A stretch of DNA of 64,000 nt from DASRDU01 sp035560235 (GTDB taxonomy: Bacteria > Acidobacteriota > Blastocatellia > RBC074): the NCBI GenBank assembly GCA_035560235.1, contig DATMAG010000061.1, forward strand, positions 1 through 64,000, given 5' to 3'. Positions 46,900-57,475 of the stretch are shown here, piece by piece. The position numbers were made by a program, and so were the translations under genes. Each line of letters begins with the position of its first letter. Within the stretch, counting starts at the first letter, position 1. Below the pieces are notes generated by a model. The model had not been told where the DNA came from, did not search any database, and saw only the letters and a list, made by a program, of their open reading frames with translations.

Positions 46900-47646
46900 T
46901 CAGTCTTTTCTGCTCCAGGGCATGAGCATTGATTTGTACCACTCCAGCGTCGCCGTGATCTTGTACTGCTGAATTGCGCCTGCCGGGTCAACCTTCTTCG
47001 GGCAGACCTTCGAGCATTCGCCGACGAAGGTGCAGCCCCAGATGCCTTCGTGCTGCGAGAGCAGATCGAGCCGCCGCTCCGCGCCCTGATCGCGGCTGTC
47101 CATGTTGTAACGCTGCGCGAGCGCCAGCGCCGCCGGGCCGACGAAATGCTGATCGAGGCCGTAAACAGGGCACGCCGCGTAACAGAGCAGGCAGTTGATG
47201 CACATGCTGAACTGCTTGTATTCGTCGAGCTGTTCCGGCGTCTGCAGATACTCGCCTTCATTGAGCGGCTTCTCAGCGTCGCGCACGAGCCAGGGCTTGA
47301 CGCTTCTGAGTTTGGTCATGAAATCAGAAATCTCGACCACCAGATCGCGCACGACCGGAAAGAAGCGCAGCGGCTCGACGCGCACCGGGCCGGGCCGGTA
47401 GTCAGATAAAAACGTCGCACAGGTCAGCTTCGGTTCGCCATTGACCATCATTCCGCAACTGCCGCACACACCCATGCGGCACGACCAGCGATACGACAGC
47501 GACCCGTCAATCCTGTCCTTGATGTAATTGAGCGCATCAAGCACAACCCAGTCTTTGCTGAAGGGCACTTCGTACTGCTGAAATGACGGTTCTTCTTCTT
47601 CTTCGGGGCGGTAGCGTGCAACTTCCAGCGTGATCGTCTCAGCCAT
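46900..47646 (-). CDS. frdB: fumarate reductase iron-sulfur subunit
   Basis: A 248-residue protein with the 2Fe-2S ferredoxin domain (CRMGVCGSCGMMVNG) followed by the 4Fe-4S and 3Fe-4S motifs (CINCLLCYAACPVYG and CSKVCPKKVDP). It passes electrons between the quinone site and the flavin of FrdA. AAGG precedes the ATG; the gene starts 6 bp after frdA. The E. coli-like membrane subunits downstream favour the Frd name over Sdh. Confidence 0.93.
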   Translation of the reverse strand: MAETITLEVARYRPEEEEEPSFQQYEVPFSKDWVVLDALNYIKDRIDGSLSYRWSCRMGVCGSCGMMVNGEPKLTCATFLSDYRPGPVRVEPLRFFPVVRDLVVEISDFMTKLRSVKPWLVRDAEKPLNEGEYLQTPEQLDEYKQFSMCINCLLCYAACPVYGLDQHFVGPAALALAQRYNMDSRDQGAERRLDLLSQHEGIWGCTFVGECSKVCPKKVDPAGAIQQYKITATLEWYKSMLMPWSRKD

Positions 47647-47652
47647 ATCTGC

Positions 47653-49398
47653 TTACCTTCCGTAAACCCGTTCACCGGGCGGCCAGCGAGTGATGGTCAC
47701 GGGCAGATACTCAACCCGTGTTGTGCCGTCTTCATGGCGATAAACCAGCGAGTGCGCGAGGTAATTCTGATCGTCCCGCTGCGGGAAATCGCTGCGCTGA
47801 TGCGAGCCGCGCGATTCCTTCCGATGAAGCGCGCACTGAATGATCGCTTCGGCCACGTCGAGCATGTAGGAGAGTTCAAGCGCGGCGGTCAGTTCAGTAT
47901 TGAAAGTGTGGCTGTGATCGGTAATGGCAATGTCAGCGAACCGTTCCTTCAAGCGGCTGATGGTCACTGCCGCTTCGGCCACGCCTTCGTGTGTGCGATA
48001 GATGCCCGCGCCCGCTTCCATCGCCTTCTGCATCTCTTCGCGGATGACGGCGATGCGCTCGCGGCCTCCGGTCTTGTGCAGAAACCCGCTTTCGATCCGG
48101 CGCTTTTCATCCATCGCCTGCGCGATGACAGACGCAGTGTTTCCGGCCTTCTGCTCCGAGGCGAAGATCGCGGCATTGCGGCCCGCGCGCGCGCCGAAGA
48201 CCAGGCATTCAGTCAGTGAGTTCGAGCCGAGGCGATTTGCGCCGTTGATGCTCACGCACGCCGCTTCGCCTGCCGCAAACAGCCCTTTGATCGGCGTCGC
48301 CGCGTGAATGTCCGTATGCACGCCGCCCATCATGTAGTGCACGACCGGCCTGACCGGGATCATCTCTTTGACCGGATCAATGTTCTGATACTTCAGACAC
48401 AGCTCGCGCACGAAGGGCAGCTTCGCGTTGATCTTCTTTTCACCGAGATGACGAATGTCCAGGTGAACGACGTGCCCGTAAGGAGTTTCAATCGTCCGGC
48501 CCTTCTCATACTCCCTGACGAAGCACTGCGACAGGCGATCACGCGGCCCGAGTTCCATCGAACGCAGCACCGGCGTCGGCGTCGGTTTGCCGAGGTCGTA
48601 ATCCTGCAAATAACGATAGCCGTCCTTGTTGAGCAGCCAGCCGCCTTCGGCCCGCGCCGCTTCGGTAATCAGAATGCCGGTGAACGGGAGTCCGGTCGGG
48701 TGGTACTGAATGAACTCCATGTCCTTGAGCGGCACTCCGGCGCGCCAGGCGAGCGACATGCCGTCGCCGCACTTGATGTTGGCATTGGTCGTGAAGGGAA
48801 AGACCTTGCCACATCCGCCCGTGCAGATGATGACCGCTTTGGCGAGAATCGCCTGAATCCGTCCGGTCATCAGTTCGATGGCGACCACGCCGCGCACCTG
48901 TCCGTCATCAACGAGCAGCTTTGTCACAAACCATTCGTCGTAGCGGAAGATGGCGTTGTATTTGAGTGAGGTCTGAAACAGCGTGTGCAGCATGTGGAAG
49001 CCGGTCTTGTCTGCGGCGAACCACGTGCGTTCCTTTTTCATGCCGCCGAAAGGCCGCACGGCAATGTGCCCGTCCGGTTCCCGGTTCCAGGGACAGCCCC
49101 AGTGTTCGAGCTGCAGCAGTTCCTTCGGCGCTTCATTAACAAACGCCTCGACTGCGTCCTGATCGCACATCCAGTCGCCGCCGGAGATCGTGTCGTAACA
49201 ATGCTCATCGAGCGAATCACCCGGCTTGATAACTCCGGCAGCTCCGCCTTCGGCAGAAACCGTATGGCTGCGCATCGGGTAGACCTTCGAGACAACCGCG
49301 ACGTTCAGGCCGGGATTGACTTCAGCAACGGCAATTGCTGCTCTCAAGCCTGCGCCACCACCACCAACCAGGAGAACATCATGGGAAGAGATGTCCAT
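47653..49398 (-). CDS. frdA: fumarate reductase flavoprotein subunit
   Basis: A 581-residue flavoprotein that reduces fumarate to succinate (or runs in reverse). Features are the FAD-binding LLVGGGGAGLRAAIA, the covalent-flavin His region MRSHTVSAEGGAAG, the active-site region QYHPTGLPF and the C-terminal segment with HRKESRGSHQRSDFP. The start at 49398 was taken because AGGGGTGG lies just upstream; a GTG at 49404 would add two residues. It heads frdABCD plus a fifth gene. Confidence 0.93.
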   Translation of the reverse strand: MDISSHDVLLVGGGGAGLRAAIAVAEVNPGLNVAVVSKVYPMRSHTVSAEGGAAGVIKPGDSLDEHCYDTISGGDWMCDQDAVEAFVNEAPKELLQLEHWGCPWNREPDGHIAVRPFGGMKKERTWFAADKTGFHMLHTLFQTSLKYNAIFRYDEWFVTKLLVDDGQVRGVVAIELMTGRIQAILAKAVIICTGGCGKVFPFTTNANIKCGDGMSLAWRAGVPLKDMEFIQYHPTGLPFTGILITEAARAEGGWLLNKDGYRYLQDYDLGKPTPTPVLRSMELGPRDRLSQCFVREYEKGRTIETPYGHVVHLDIRHLGEKKINAKLPFVRELCLKYQNIDPVKEMIPVRPVVHYMMGGVHTDIHAATPIKGLFAAGEAACVSINGANRLGSNSLTECLVFGARAGRNAAIFASEQKAGNTASVIAQAMDEKRRIESGFLHKTGGRERIAVIREEMQKAMEAGAGIYRTHEGVAEAAVTISRLKERFADIAITDHSHTFNTELTAALELSYMLDVAEAIIQCALHRKESRGSHQRSDFPQRDDQNYLAHSLVYRHEDGTTRVEYLPVTITRWPPGERVYGR

Positions 49399-49585
49399 AG
49401 CCACCCCTGTTGATTCGGTTAGACCTGCGATTTAACGGTGAGTTGTAACTGTAAAAATTATGAATCAGGAAATAAAACGCGGTGAATCTAAACTGCTGAC
49501 GCGGGCGCTGTCAAGCAGCGTACATTGAATCATCCGCTGCTGCCTCCGTCAGCGGGCCGACGCAATGAAACACTGTCCGGCAGAT

Positions 49586-49666
49586 GACGGTGTTCGGAGT
49601 TCCAGCTTTAGCTGGCGGTGGCTCGTTATGACCAGACCAGCTTAAGCTGGAACTCCGAACACCGTC
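49586..49666. repeat. 30-bp-arm palindrome, GGAGTTCCAGCTT type
   Basis: Left arm 49586-49615 and right arm 49637-49666 pair at 29 of 30 positions around a 21-nt loop. It lies in the 328-bp gap between frdA (start 49398) and the lysR stop (49727), so it may end lysR transcription before frd. The rest of the gap shows no gene; frd promoter elements should lie between 49400 and 49585. Confidence 0.82.
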
Positions 49667-49726
49667 GCTTCGTGAGGCAGGATTCATTGTCCGAATTCGA
49701 GATTGTGCCTGATGAGGAATCCTGTT

Positions 49727-50620
49727 TCATCGCTTCGTTTGTTCGCTCTGAAGCAGACTGAGAAATTCGCGCGCTGCCGGACTGAAGACCTTGCCCCGGC
49801 GATGAATGATGCCAATGGGGCGCGTGAATGTTCCTTCGGTGAAGTTGAGCGCGACGAGCAGGCCGTTGCGGACTTCGCTGGCCACAGCCGTTTCCGGCAG
49901 GATCGAAATTCCGTTGCCGACCTCGACCGAGCGTTTGATGGTTTCGATGTTGTCGAACTCCATGACGTAATTCACGCTGACCTTGTGCTGCTTCAGGATC
50001 TGATCGATTGTCTTGCGCGTCGGGATGTCGCGCTCAAAGGCCACGAATTCCTGACCGGCCAGGCTTTTCAGACTGACGCGCCGCCGCCGGGCCAGCGGAT
50101 GTTCGGGACTGCACACCATCACCAGTTTGTCGTGGCGAAACGGAATGACCGCGAGATCAGGCCGGCGCAGCGGCAGCGCCACGATGCCGAAATCAATCGT
50201 GTTGTTGAGACAGGCTTCATACACGCGATTCGTGCGGCTGTATTCAACCTGCACCTTGACCTGCGGAAAATTCCGGATGAACTGCTTCACGTAAGGCGGC
50301 AGTTCGTGCAGCCCGACGCTGTAGACCGTCGCCACGCGCACGGCTCCGCCAATGGCCGCCGACTGATGGCGCATACGCTCTTCGAGTGCGCGAAAGCGTT
50401 CGAGCAGTTCACGGCATTCGGCGTAAAAGATCCGGCCCGCTTCAGTCGGCACGGCGCGACGGCGATTGCCGCGTTCAATCAGCGGCTGACCGTAGCGCTG
50501 TTCGAGTGCCCGCACCTGCTGACTGATCGCCGACTGCGAGACGAAATTCAGCGCCGCCGCCTTCGAGAAGCTTCCCGTCTCGATCAGATCACAAAAACTC
50601 CTGAGCGTTTCAATATGCAT
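49727..50620 (-). CDS. LysR-family transcriptional regulator
   Basis: A 297-residue LysR-type regulator: an N-terminal winged helix-turn-helix (FSKAAALNFVSQSAISQQVR) and the usual linker (ALEQRYGQPLIERGNRRRAV), followed by a type-2 periplasmic-binding-like effector domain. It is divergent from sdhCAB (190 bp) and upstream of frdABCD on the same strand. LysR regulators commonly control the divergent neighbour, so sdhCAB is the likely target. A near-perfect 20-bp palindrome lies in the shared gap. The effector is unknown. Confidence 0.88.
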   Translation of the reverse strand: MHIETLRSFCDLIETGSFSKAAALNFVSQSAISQQVRALEQRYGQPLIERGNRRRAVPTEAGRIFYAECRELLERFRALEERMRHQSAAIGGAVRVATVYSVGLHELPPYVKQFIRNFPQVKVQVEYSRTNRVYEACLNNTIDFGIVALPLRRPDLAVIPFRHDKLVMVCSPEHPLARRRRVSLKSLAGQEFVAFERDIPTRKTIDQILKQHKVSVNYVMEFDNIETIKRSVEVGNGISILPETAVASEVRNGLLVALNFTEGTFTRPIGIIHRRGKVFSPAAREFLSLLQSEQTKR

Positions 50621-50626
50621 GGAAAG

Positions 50627-50698
50627 CAGTGGTCAGTGGTCAGTGGTCAGTAAGATTGAGCCGGGCACTCCTGCTTTATCACTAACCACTGACCACTG
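50627..50698. repeat. heptamer-built palindrome (CAGTGGT type)
   Basis: Left arm is three exact CAGTGGT units plus CAGT (50627-50651). The right arm 50681-50698 is the complement, with one mismatch in 18. It lies directly upstream of lysR (start 50620) and 110 bp before sdhC. Confidence 0.82.
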
Positions 50699-50719
50699 TT
50701 GTTATCAGTTTCGCTTATA

Positions 50720-50739
50720 TTCAGAATAATCATTTTGAA
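50720..50739. promoter_or_regulatory. candidate LysR operator between lysR and sdhC
   Basis: TTCAGAATAATCATTTTGAA is palindromic at 16 of 20 positions, AT-rich, and located 71 bp before the sdhC ATG and 100 bp from the lysR start. It has the T-N11-A type spacing expected of LysR-family sites. Binding is inferred from position and symmetry only. Confidence 0.45.
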
Positions 50740-50809
50740 TTTTACTTATGCCTGTGCCCCAGGTAAACTTGGTCTCGTATTTCCACCCTTGTGAATCGGG
50801 ATAAAAACT

Positions 50810-51535
50810 ATGGCAGCAAAGATCGAAGTGAAGCAGAGCGCAGCGGCTCAGGCGAATCTGCTGGTCAGATTCTTTCAGTCCTCGCTCGGCAAAAAGTACA
50901 TCGTGGCGATTACGGGCTTTCTGCTCTTCGGCTTCGTGATCGTGCATATGCTGGGCAATCTGCAATTCTTTCTCGGCCCGGACGCCATCAATGCGTATGC
51001 GAAGTTTCTCAAATCAACGCCGGAACTGCTCTGGCCCGCGCGTATCGGGCTGCTAGTGATCGTCATTCTGCACATCGTGACGGCAGTGAAGCTGTGGCAG
51101 GAGAACCGCGCGGCCCGTCCCGTGAAATACGACACGGGCAAACCACCGGCGGCGAGTTTCGCTTCGCGTACGCTGATTGTGAGCGGGCTGATTATTTTCG
51201 CATTCATCGTTTTTCACCTGGCGCATTTCACGGTCGGGCTGGTGAATCCGGCTCTGCTGGAGTTGAGAGATCCGAAAGATCCGCTCCGCCACAACGTCTA
51301 TCAGATGATGGTTGACGGATTCTCGAATCCCTGGGTCTCGATCTTCTATATCGTGGCGATGGGTCTGCTCTGTCTGCATCTGAGTCACGGCGTGAGCAGC
51401 ATGTTTCAGTCGCTCGGCCTGAAAAACAGAGCGTGGGACGGCGCGATTGACCGCTTTGCCAAAGTCGCGTCAGCCGCCATCTTCATCGGCAATTGCGCAA
51501 TTGTGATTGCCGCGTGGACAGGTCTGGTCAGATAA
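50810..51535 (+). CDS. sdhC: succinate dehydrogenase cytochrome b558 subunit
   Basis: A 241-residue membrane protein with five predicted helices, of the Bacillus-type (type B) b558 family. Typical segments are SSLGKKYIVAITGFLLFGFV, VIVHMLGNLQFFLGPDAINA and HLSHGVSSMFQSLGLKNRAW. It binds haem b and quinone and anchors SdhAB. The single anchor contrasts with the two-subunit FrdC/FrdD anchor of the neighbouring operon. It is divergent from lysR. Confidence 0.92.
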   Translation: MAAKIEVKQSAAAQANLLVRFFQSSLGKKYIVAITGFLLFGFVIVHMLGNLQFFLGPDAINAYAKFLKSTPELLWPARIGLLVIVILHIVTAVKLWQENRAARPVKYDTGKPPAASFASRTLIVSGLIIFAFIVFHLAHFTVGLVNPALLELRDPKDPLRHNVYQMMVDGFSNPWVSIFYIVAMGLLCLHLSHGVSSMFQSLGLKNRAWDGAIDRFAKVASAAIFIGNCAIVIAAWTGLVR

Positions 51536-51580
51536 CAACAATCCGCAAAGTCGCACAAAGAGACACGGAGAAAATCGACA

Positions 51581-51616
51581 TCTGCTTCGTGCTGCTTCGT
51601 GTGAATTCGTGGATGA
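51581..51616. repeat. dispersed TTCGTG repeat in the sdhC-sdhA spacer
   Basis: The 93-bp spacer between sdhC and sdhA contains CTGCTTCGTG, GCTTCGTGTG and AATTCGTGG in a row. Its complement matches the short CCACGAA element at 40515-40531. It is unusual to find such a repeat inside an otherwise tight operon. Confidence 0.45.
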
Positions 51617-51628
51617 ATCATTATTGCC

Positions 51629-53548
<1,920 letters not shown>

Positions 53549-53553
53549 GCACA

Positions 53554-54321
53554 ATGAGCGAGAAGATGACTCTGACCCTCAGGGTCTGGCGACAGGAAAA
53601 TTCAGAGCAGTCGGGCCGGTTCGTTGAATACAAACTCGACAAGGTCAGCCCCGACATGTCGTTTCTGGAGATGCTCGACGTTCTGAACGAGGAGCTGACG
53701 CAGCGCGGCGAAGACCCGATTGCCTTCGATCACGACTGCCGCGAAGGCATCTGCGGGATGTGTTCGCTCGTCATCAATGGCCGCCCGCACGGGCCGCTCG
53801 ATGCCTGCACGACGTGTCAGCTTCATATGCGCGAATTCAGGGATGGCGACACGGTCATCATCGAACCCTGGCGCGCAAAGTCCTTTCCGGTCATCAGGGA
53901 CCTGGTGACCGACCGCAGCGCCTTTGATCGCATCATTCAGGCCGGAGGCTTCGTGACGGTTTCGACCGGCGGCGCACCCGACGGCAACGCGATTCCGATT
54001 CCGAAAGAGGATGCTGACAAAGCTATGGATGCGGCGCAATGCATCGGCTGCGGCGCGTGCGTCGCGGCGTGCAAGAACGCTTCGGCGATGCTCTTTGTCT
54101 CAGCCAAGGTGTCACACCTGGCGCTGCTGCCGCAGGGCAAAGTCGAACGCTATCGCCGCGTCGTGAGAATGGTTGAGCAGATGGATGCCGAAGGCTTCGG
54201 CAACTGCACCAACATCGGCTCGTGCGAAGCCGTCTGCCCGAAGGAGATCAAAATGGAGAACATCGCGCGCCTGAACCGCGAGTTCTTCATGGCGCAGCTC
54301 AAAGGCGTCAGCAAATCCTGA
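53554..54321 (+). CDS. sdhB: succinate dehydrogenase iron-sulfur subunit
   Basis: A 255-residue protein with three cluster sites: CREGICGMCSLVING (2Fe-2S), CIGCGACVAACKN (4Fe-4S) and CTNIGSCEAVCPKEIKMEN (3Fe-4S). It links the SdhA flavin to the haem-b anchor. It begins 5 bp after sdhA and is followed by a clear terminator. Confidence 0.94.
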   Translation: MSEKMTLTLRVWRQENSEQSGRFVEYKLDKVSPDMSFLEMLDVLNEELTQRGEDPIAFDHDCREGICGMCSLVINGRPHGPLDACTTCQLHMREFRDGDTVIIEPWRAKSFPVIRDLVTDRSAFDRIIQAGGFVTVSTGGAPDGNAIPIPKEDADKAMDAAQCIGCGACVAACKNASAMLFVSAKVSHLALLPQGKVERYRRVVRMVEQMDAEGFGNCTNIGSCEAVCPKEIKMENIARLNREFFMAQLKGVSKS

Positions 54322-54343
54322 CCCGTTTCATCAGCCATCCGCC

Positions 54344-54380
54344 GGGCGCGACGTTTTCGACCGTCGCGCCCGTGCTTTTC
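54344..54380 (+). terminator. terminator of the sdhCAB operon
   Basis: A perfect 10-bp stem (GGGCGCGACG and complement, 54344-54353 with 54362-54371), 8-nt loop, followed by GTGCTTTTCT. It starts 22 bp after the sdhB stop. Confidence 0.75.
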
Positions 54381-54609
54381 TGAATGGGCGATAAGTTCAT
54401 CAACCGCTTTCCCCATCAGACAATTTTGTCAGTCCCTCTTTTTCAGCAAACATTTTTGTCGTAAATGAAGGCTGCGCTCACGGCCTTATTCCCGCCTCTG
54501 CCGAGCAGCTTCAATGTCGAAATCACTGCCGGAGAAACTGCTTCTCCGCTTTCCTTCCCCTCATTTTGCGCCGAGGCACCGAACTTGCTGAATCAAAGCC
54601 TGGAACTTT
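54381..54609. other. intergenic stretch, no gene recognised
   Basis: Noncoding-looking sequence between the sdh terminator and a long palindrome. Short open frames on both strands have no ribosome sites or recognisable product. Confidence 0.45.
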
Positions 54610-54682
54610 GGGACAGTACGCGAGCGTGAGCGAGCGCCCGGGCCCGTCATCAGGGCGCTCGCTCACGCTCGCGCACTGTCCC
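54610..54682. repeat. 30-bp-arm palindrome, GCGAGCGTGAGCGAGCG type
   Basis: Left arm 54610-54639 and right arm 54653-54682 pair at 29 of 30 positions around a 13-nt loop. The arms begin with GGGACAGT and end with GCGCCC, with an internal near-tandem CGAGCGTGAG, CGAGCG. It lies between sdhCAB and the HAD phosphatase gene. Confidence 0.85.
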
Positions 54683-54871
54683 TGTGGCCCAATGTTTCGG
54701 GGCGGCAGGCGGGGCGACTGAACAGCCCGGCTTCAGATTCATTATCGAATTATGATCGAGTGAAGATGGATTTAAGGTCGAGGCCATAACATCACCTTCC
54801 ATTTCGGCCCCTGTTTCTGAAATTTTTCTGCGGCAGCCATTCAGGCTGTCAGCGTGGAGGTATGACAGGTA

Positions 54872-55717
54872 ATGAAGCAGTATCTATTCGCCAGCGATTT
54901 TGATCAGACTCTCAGTTTCAATGATTCCGGATTCGTCCTGAGCGAACTGCTCGGCATCACCGGCTTTGAGGAGCGCGTCGCGGGAATGGCCCGGATCAAT
55001 CTGGTGCAGCAGGGCGGCGAACTGGCCTATCTGCTGCTCCACGATCCTGAATTCCGCCGCGTTCGCAAAGAGCACCTGATCGAGGTCGGCAGGCGCATCA
55101 GGCTCAAACAGAACATTCACCTGCTGCCTGAAATTCTGCGGACAGGCATCGCAGGCCATCACTTCTCTTTCTATGTCATTTCAGCCGCGCCCGAAGAAGT
55201 AATTCAGTCGGCGCTTGAAAACATCGTGCCGCCCGATCACATCTTCGGGACGCGCTTCCGCTATCATCCGTCAACCGGCGAGATAGAATCCATCATTCGC
55301 GTTCCTGCCGGATACGGCAAGGTCGTTGTGCTCGATGAACTGCAGGCGCAGCTTCAGTTCAGCCCCGAACAGATCATCTATGTCGGGGATGGCAGTTCGG
55401 ACATTCACGTCATGCTGCACGTCAATCGCCGCAACGGATTCACCGTTGCCGTCTCAGAGAGCAGGTACATCGCGCCCATTGCGCGGCGTTCCATTCTCAG
55501 CGAGGACGCGCTGAGTCCGCTGATTCCGGTTCTCGAAGAGATCGTCGGGCTGCGCAATCCGCTGAGCATTCGCACGCTTTTTGAATCCTACGGGCTGCAG
55601 ATTCAGGAATGGGACAAGGTCAAAGCTGACTGGCTGACGATTCGTGCGATCAGTCCGTCTTCACCCCCCTGCCTGGCCGGTCAGTCAGCCGAAGGACAGG
55701 AGGCGTTCAATGGCTGA
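54872..55717 (+). CDS. HAD-family phosphatase (SerB/MtnX-like)
   Basis: A 281-residue cytoplasmic HAD-IB phosphatase. Motif I is ASDFDQTLSF, motif II is YVISAAPEE, the motif III lysine lies in PAGYGKVVVLDEL, and motif IV is YVGDGSSDIHV. Relatives dephosphorylate phosphoserine or the methylthiopentenyl phosphate of methionine salvage. The substrate here is not evident. The last 8 bp overlap the next gene. Confidence 0.8.
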   Translation: MKQYLFASDFDQTLSFNDSGFVLSELLGITGFEERVAGMARINLVQQGGELAYLLLHDPEFRRVRKEHLIEVGRRIRLKQNIHLLPEILRTGIAGHHFSFYVISAAPEEVIQSALENIVPPDHIFGTRFRYHPSTGEIESIIRVPAGYGKVVVLDELQAQLQFSPEQIIYVGDGSSDIHVMLHVNRRNGFTVAVSESRYIAPIARRSILSEDALSPLIPVLEEIVGLRNPLSIRTLFESYGLQIQEWDKVKADWLTIRAISPSSPPCLAGQSAEGQEAFNG

Positions 55718-55922
55718 ATGGATCGGATGGATTGCGACCGGAGCCTTCGCCGCTTCGTACTTCTGCCGTCAGCCTGTCGCGCTGCGACGCTGGCAGGCGC
55801 TGGCAGCGCTGCTCTGGATCTGTTACGGCGTCATCATCAAAGCCGCTCCCGTCATCGTCGCCAACCTGGTAGTCGCGGCGATGGCGCTTGTTTCGTCCTT
55901 TCAGCGCCGCGTTCAGCAATGA
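55710..55922 (+). CDS. small membrane protein (SemiSWEET/YgjV-like), 70 aa
   Basis: A 70-residue protein with three hydrophobic helices (MAEWIGWIATGAFAASYF; LAALLWICYGVIIKAAPVIV; ANLVVAAMALVSSF). The three-helix layout with a WICYG segment resembles half-SWEET sugar transporters or YgjV-like proteins, which function as dimers. The ATG at 55710 overlaps the upstream stop by 8 bp, so it is translationally coupled to the phosphatase. The family call is moderate. Confidence 0.6.
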   Translation: MAEWIGWIATGAFAASYFCRQPVALRRWQALAALLWICYGVIIKAAPVIVANLVVAAMALVSSFQRRVQQ

Positions 55923-55975
55923 TGGATAAACAATCGGCAAGGGCAGCCGATCTGTTGTGACAGAGCAGCCTTACC

Positions 55976-56016
55976 GTCGCAGGATGCAAGTGCAGGGCTG
56001 CACTGCATTCTGCGAC
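55976..56016. terminator. bidirectional hairpin between the SWEET-like gene and dacB
   Basis: GTCGCAGGATGCAAGTGCAG pairs with its downstream complement (ending TGCGAC) with one mismatch and one bulge. It separates two convergent genes (ends 55922 and 56060). Confidence 0.55.
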
Positions 56017-56059
56017 GATGAAGCTCACTCTCAATTGAAACCCAATCTGATCTGCTGCT

Positions 56060-57352
56060 CTATTTGATCAGTCGGCTTTGCAGGAGATACGGCTGGTCGG
56101 ATTCGGGCCGACTGGCGAGCGCGAGCGGGCCGCCGAGTTCATCCATCAGGTCTTTCAGAAATTTGTCCTGCTCGCGCTTCAACTGGTGCACGCCGCGTCC
56201 TTCGGCCATGTTGTAAATCACAAAGAGCAGCGGGCCGTATCTGCGCGTCATCATCACGCCTGACAGTGCCGCCGCGCCGCTGTCGGTTTCAGTCAGCGTG
56301 CCGGTCTTGGCGATCACACTGCCTGTGAATTCTGGTTCGGTGAAGCGCCCGGCGAGCGTACTGTATTCAACTCCGGCCACCGGCATCACGTCTTCCGGTT
56401 TGTAACCATGACTGCTCAGCCAGTCGAGCAGAGCGCGCAGAATCTGCACCGTGCCGCGCGGCGTGAGGCGGTTTATCTCCAGCCCCGAAGCACGCATGAT
56501 GAAGACCTCGTGTTCAGGCAGTCCCAGCTTGCCGGTCAGAAACTCCTTCAGCGCCGCCACTCCGCCAATGTCTTCGCCCAGTTGATCGGCCATTGCGTTG
56601 ACGCTGTGCGCGTTCTGTTCGCGCAGAATGTGAAGCAGTGTGTCTGATTCAATTGTCAGCAGCAGCTTTGCCGAAGCAAACGCGGCTTTGCCCGCTTCAA
56701 AGCGCGTGTTGTCGCGAAACGGAATGCGCGACTGACGACGAAAGACTCCGGCTGAAATGTCCGTCTGCGAATTGTGATTGCACGTGAACGAGCCGACCAC
56801 AACGAGACTGCCATTCACGCGCCTGATGCCCATTTGTCGCAATGCATCACCGGCATTGCGCGCATCAGTGATTGAAAACGATGGATCACCGCCGCTCAGC
56901 AGAATTAGATCGCCGTTGAGCGTGCCGGTGCGCGCATCAACTTCGCCGGTTGCGCGAAACTCCGTGCGAAAGCGGTAATCAGCTCCGAGCTTGTCGAGCG
57001 CCACGAGCGATGTCGCCAGCTTCAGCACCGAAGCCGGATTGAAAAGCATCTGCTCATTCCACGCTGCAACAGGTTCACTGCTTCTGAGCGATTCGATGTA
57101 AACGCCGTGCTGCTGACCATCGCGCTGTTCCGCGAGCAGCCGGTTTCTGAACGCAATCAGCGCCTGCGGATCAGCGGGACGTTTGAACGATGGCGCGGGC
57201 GCAGCAACTGATTTAGTTGTCGTTGCCGGAATGGCATTTTTCGACCACGCCAGATTACGGCTTCTGGTCAGCAGCGGAATGGCGCTGATTGAAATCAGCA
57301 GCACAGTGATGACAGCGGCTTTGCGTCTGGAAGGATCGGTCTGGAGCATCAT
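56060..57352 (-). CDS. dacB: D-alanyl-D-alanine carboxypeptidase/endopeptidase (PBP4 type)
   Basis: A 430-residue exported peptidase of family S13 acting on peptidoglycan cross-links. A membrane signal (AAVITVLLISISAIPLL) precedes the catalytic domain. The three penicillin-binding motifs are present: SVLK in FNPASVLKLATS (near residue 100), SVN in AHSVNAMADQLGE and KTG in IAKTGTLTETD. The length is somewhat below E. coli DacB (477). It stands alone. Confidence 0.88.
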   Translation of the reverse strand: MMLQTDPSRRKAAVITVLLISISAIPLLTRSRNLAWSKNAIPATTTKSVAAPAPSFKRPADPQALIAFRNRLLAEQRDGQQHGVYIESLRSSEPVAAWNEQMLFNPASVLKLATSLVALDKLGADYRFRTEFRATGEVDARTGTLNGDLILLSGGDPSFSITDARNAGDALRQMGIRRVNGSLVVVGSFTCNHNSQTDISAGVFRRQSRIPFRDNTRFEAGKAAFASAKLLLTIESDTLLHILREQNAHSVNAMADQLGEDIGGVAALKEFLTGKLGLPEHEVFIMRASGLEINRLTPRGTVQILRALLDWLSSHGYKPEDVMPVAGVEYSTLAGRFTEPEFTGSVIAKTGTLTETDSGAAALSGVMMTRRYGPLLFVIYNMAEGRGVHQLKREQDKFLKDLMDELGGPLALASRPESDQPYLLQSRLIK

Positions 57353-57475
57353 TCTTTATTTCGTCCCCTGATGAAAGACCTGATTTGACAGGCCGCAGCG
57401 GGGAGTTAACAATCAGAGTTGTTGAAGTAAGCTACAGATATTTCGCGGTTGAATCAAGCAGTAATTCATCCGCCG

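Noticed and set aside
49703..50653. 316-codon open frame on the plus strand
   Set aside because: Antisense to the LysR gene, and it runs into the heptamer repeat.
50627..50698. CRISPR-like repeats
   Set aside because: Units are 7 bp, directly adjacent without spacers, and arranged as inverted arms.
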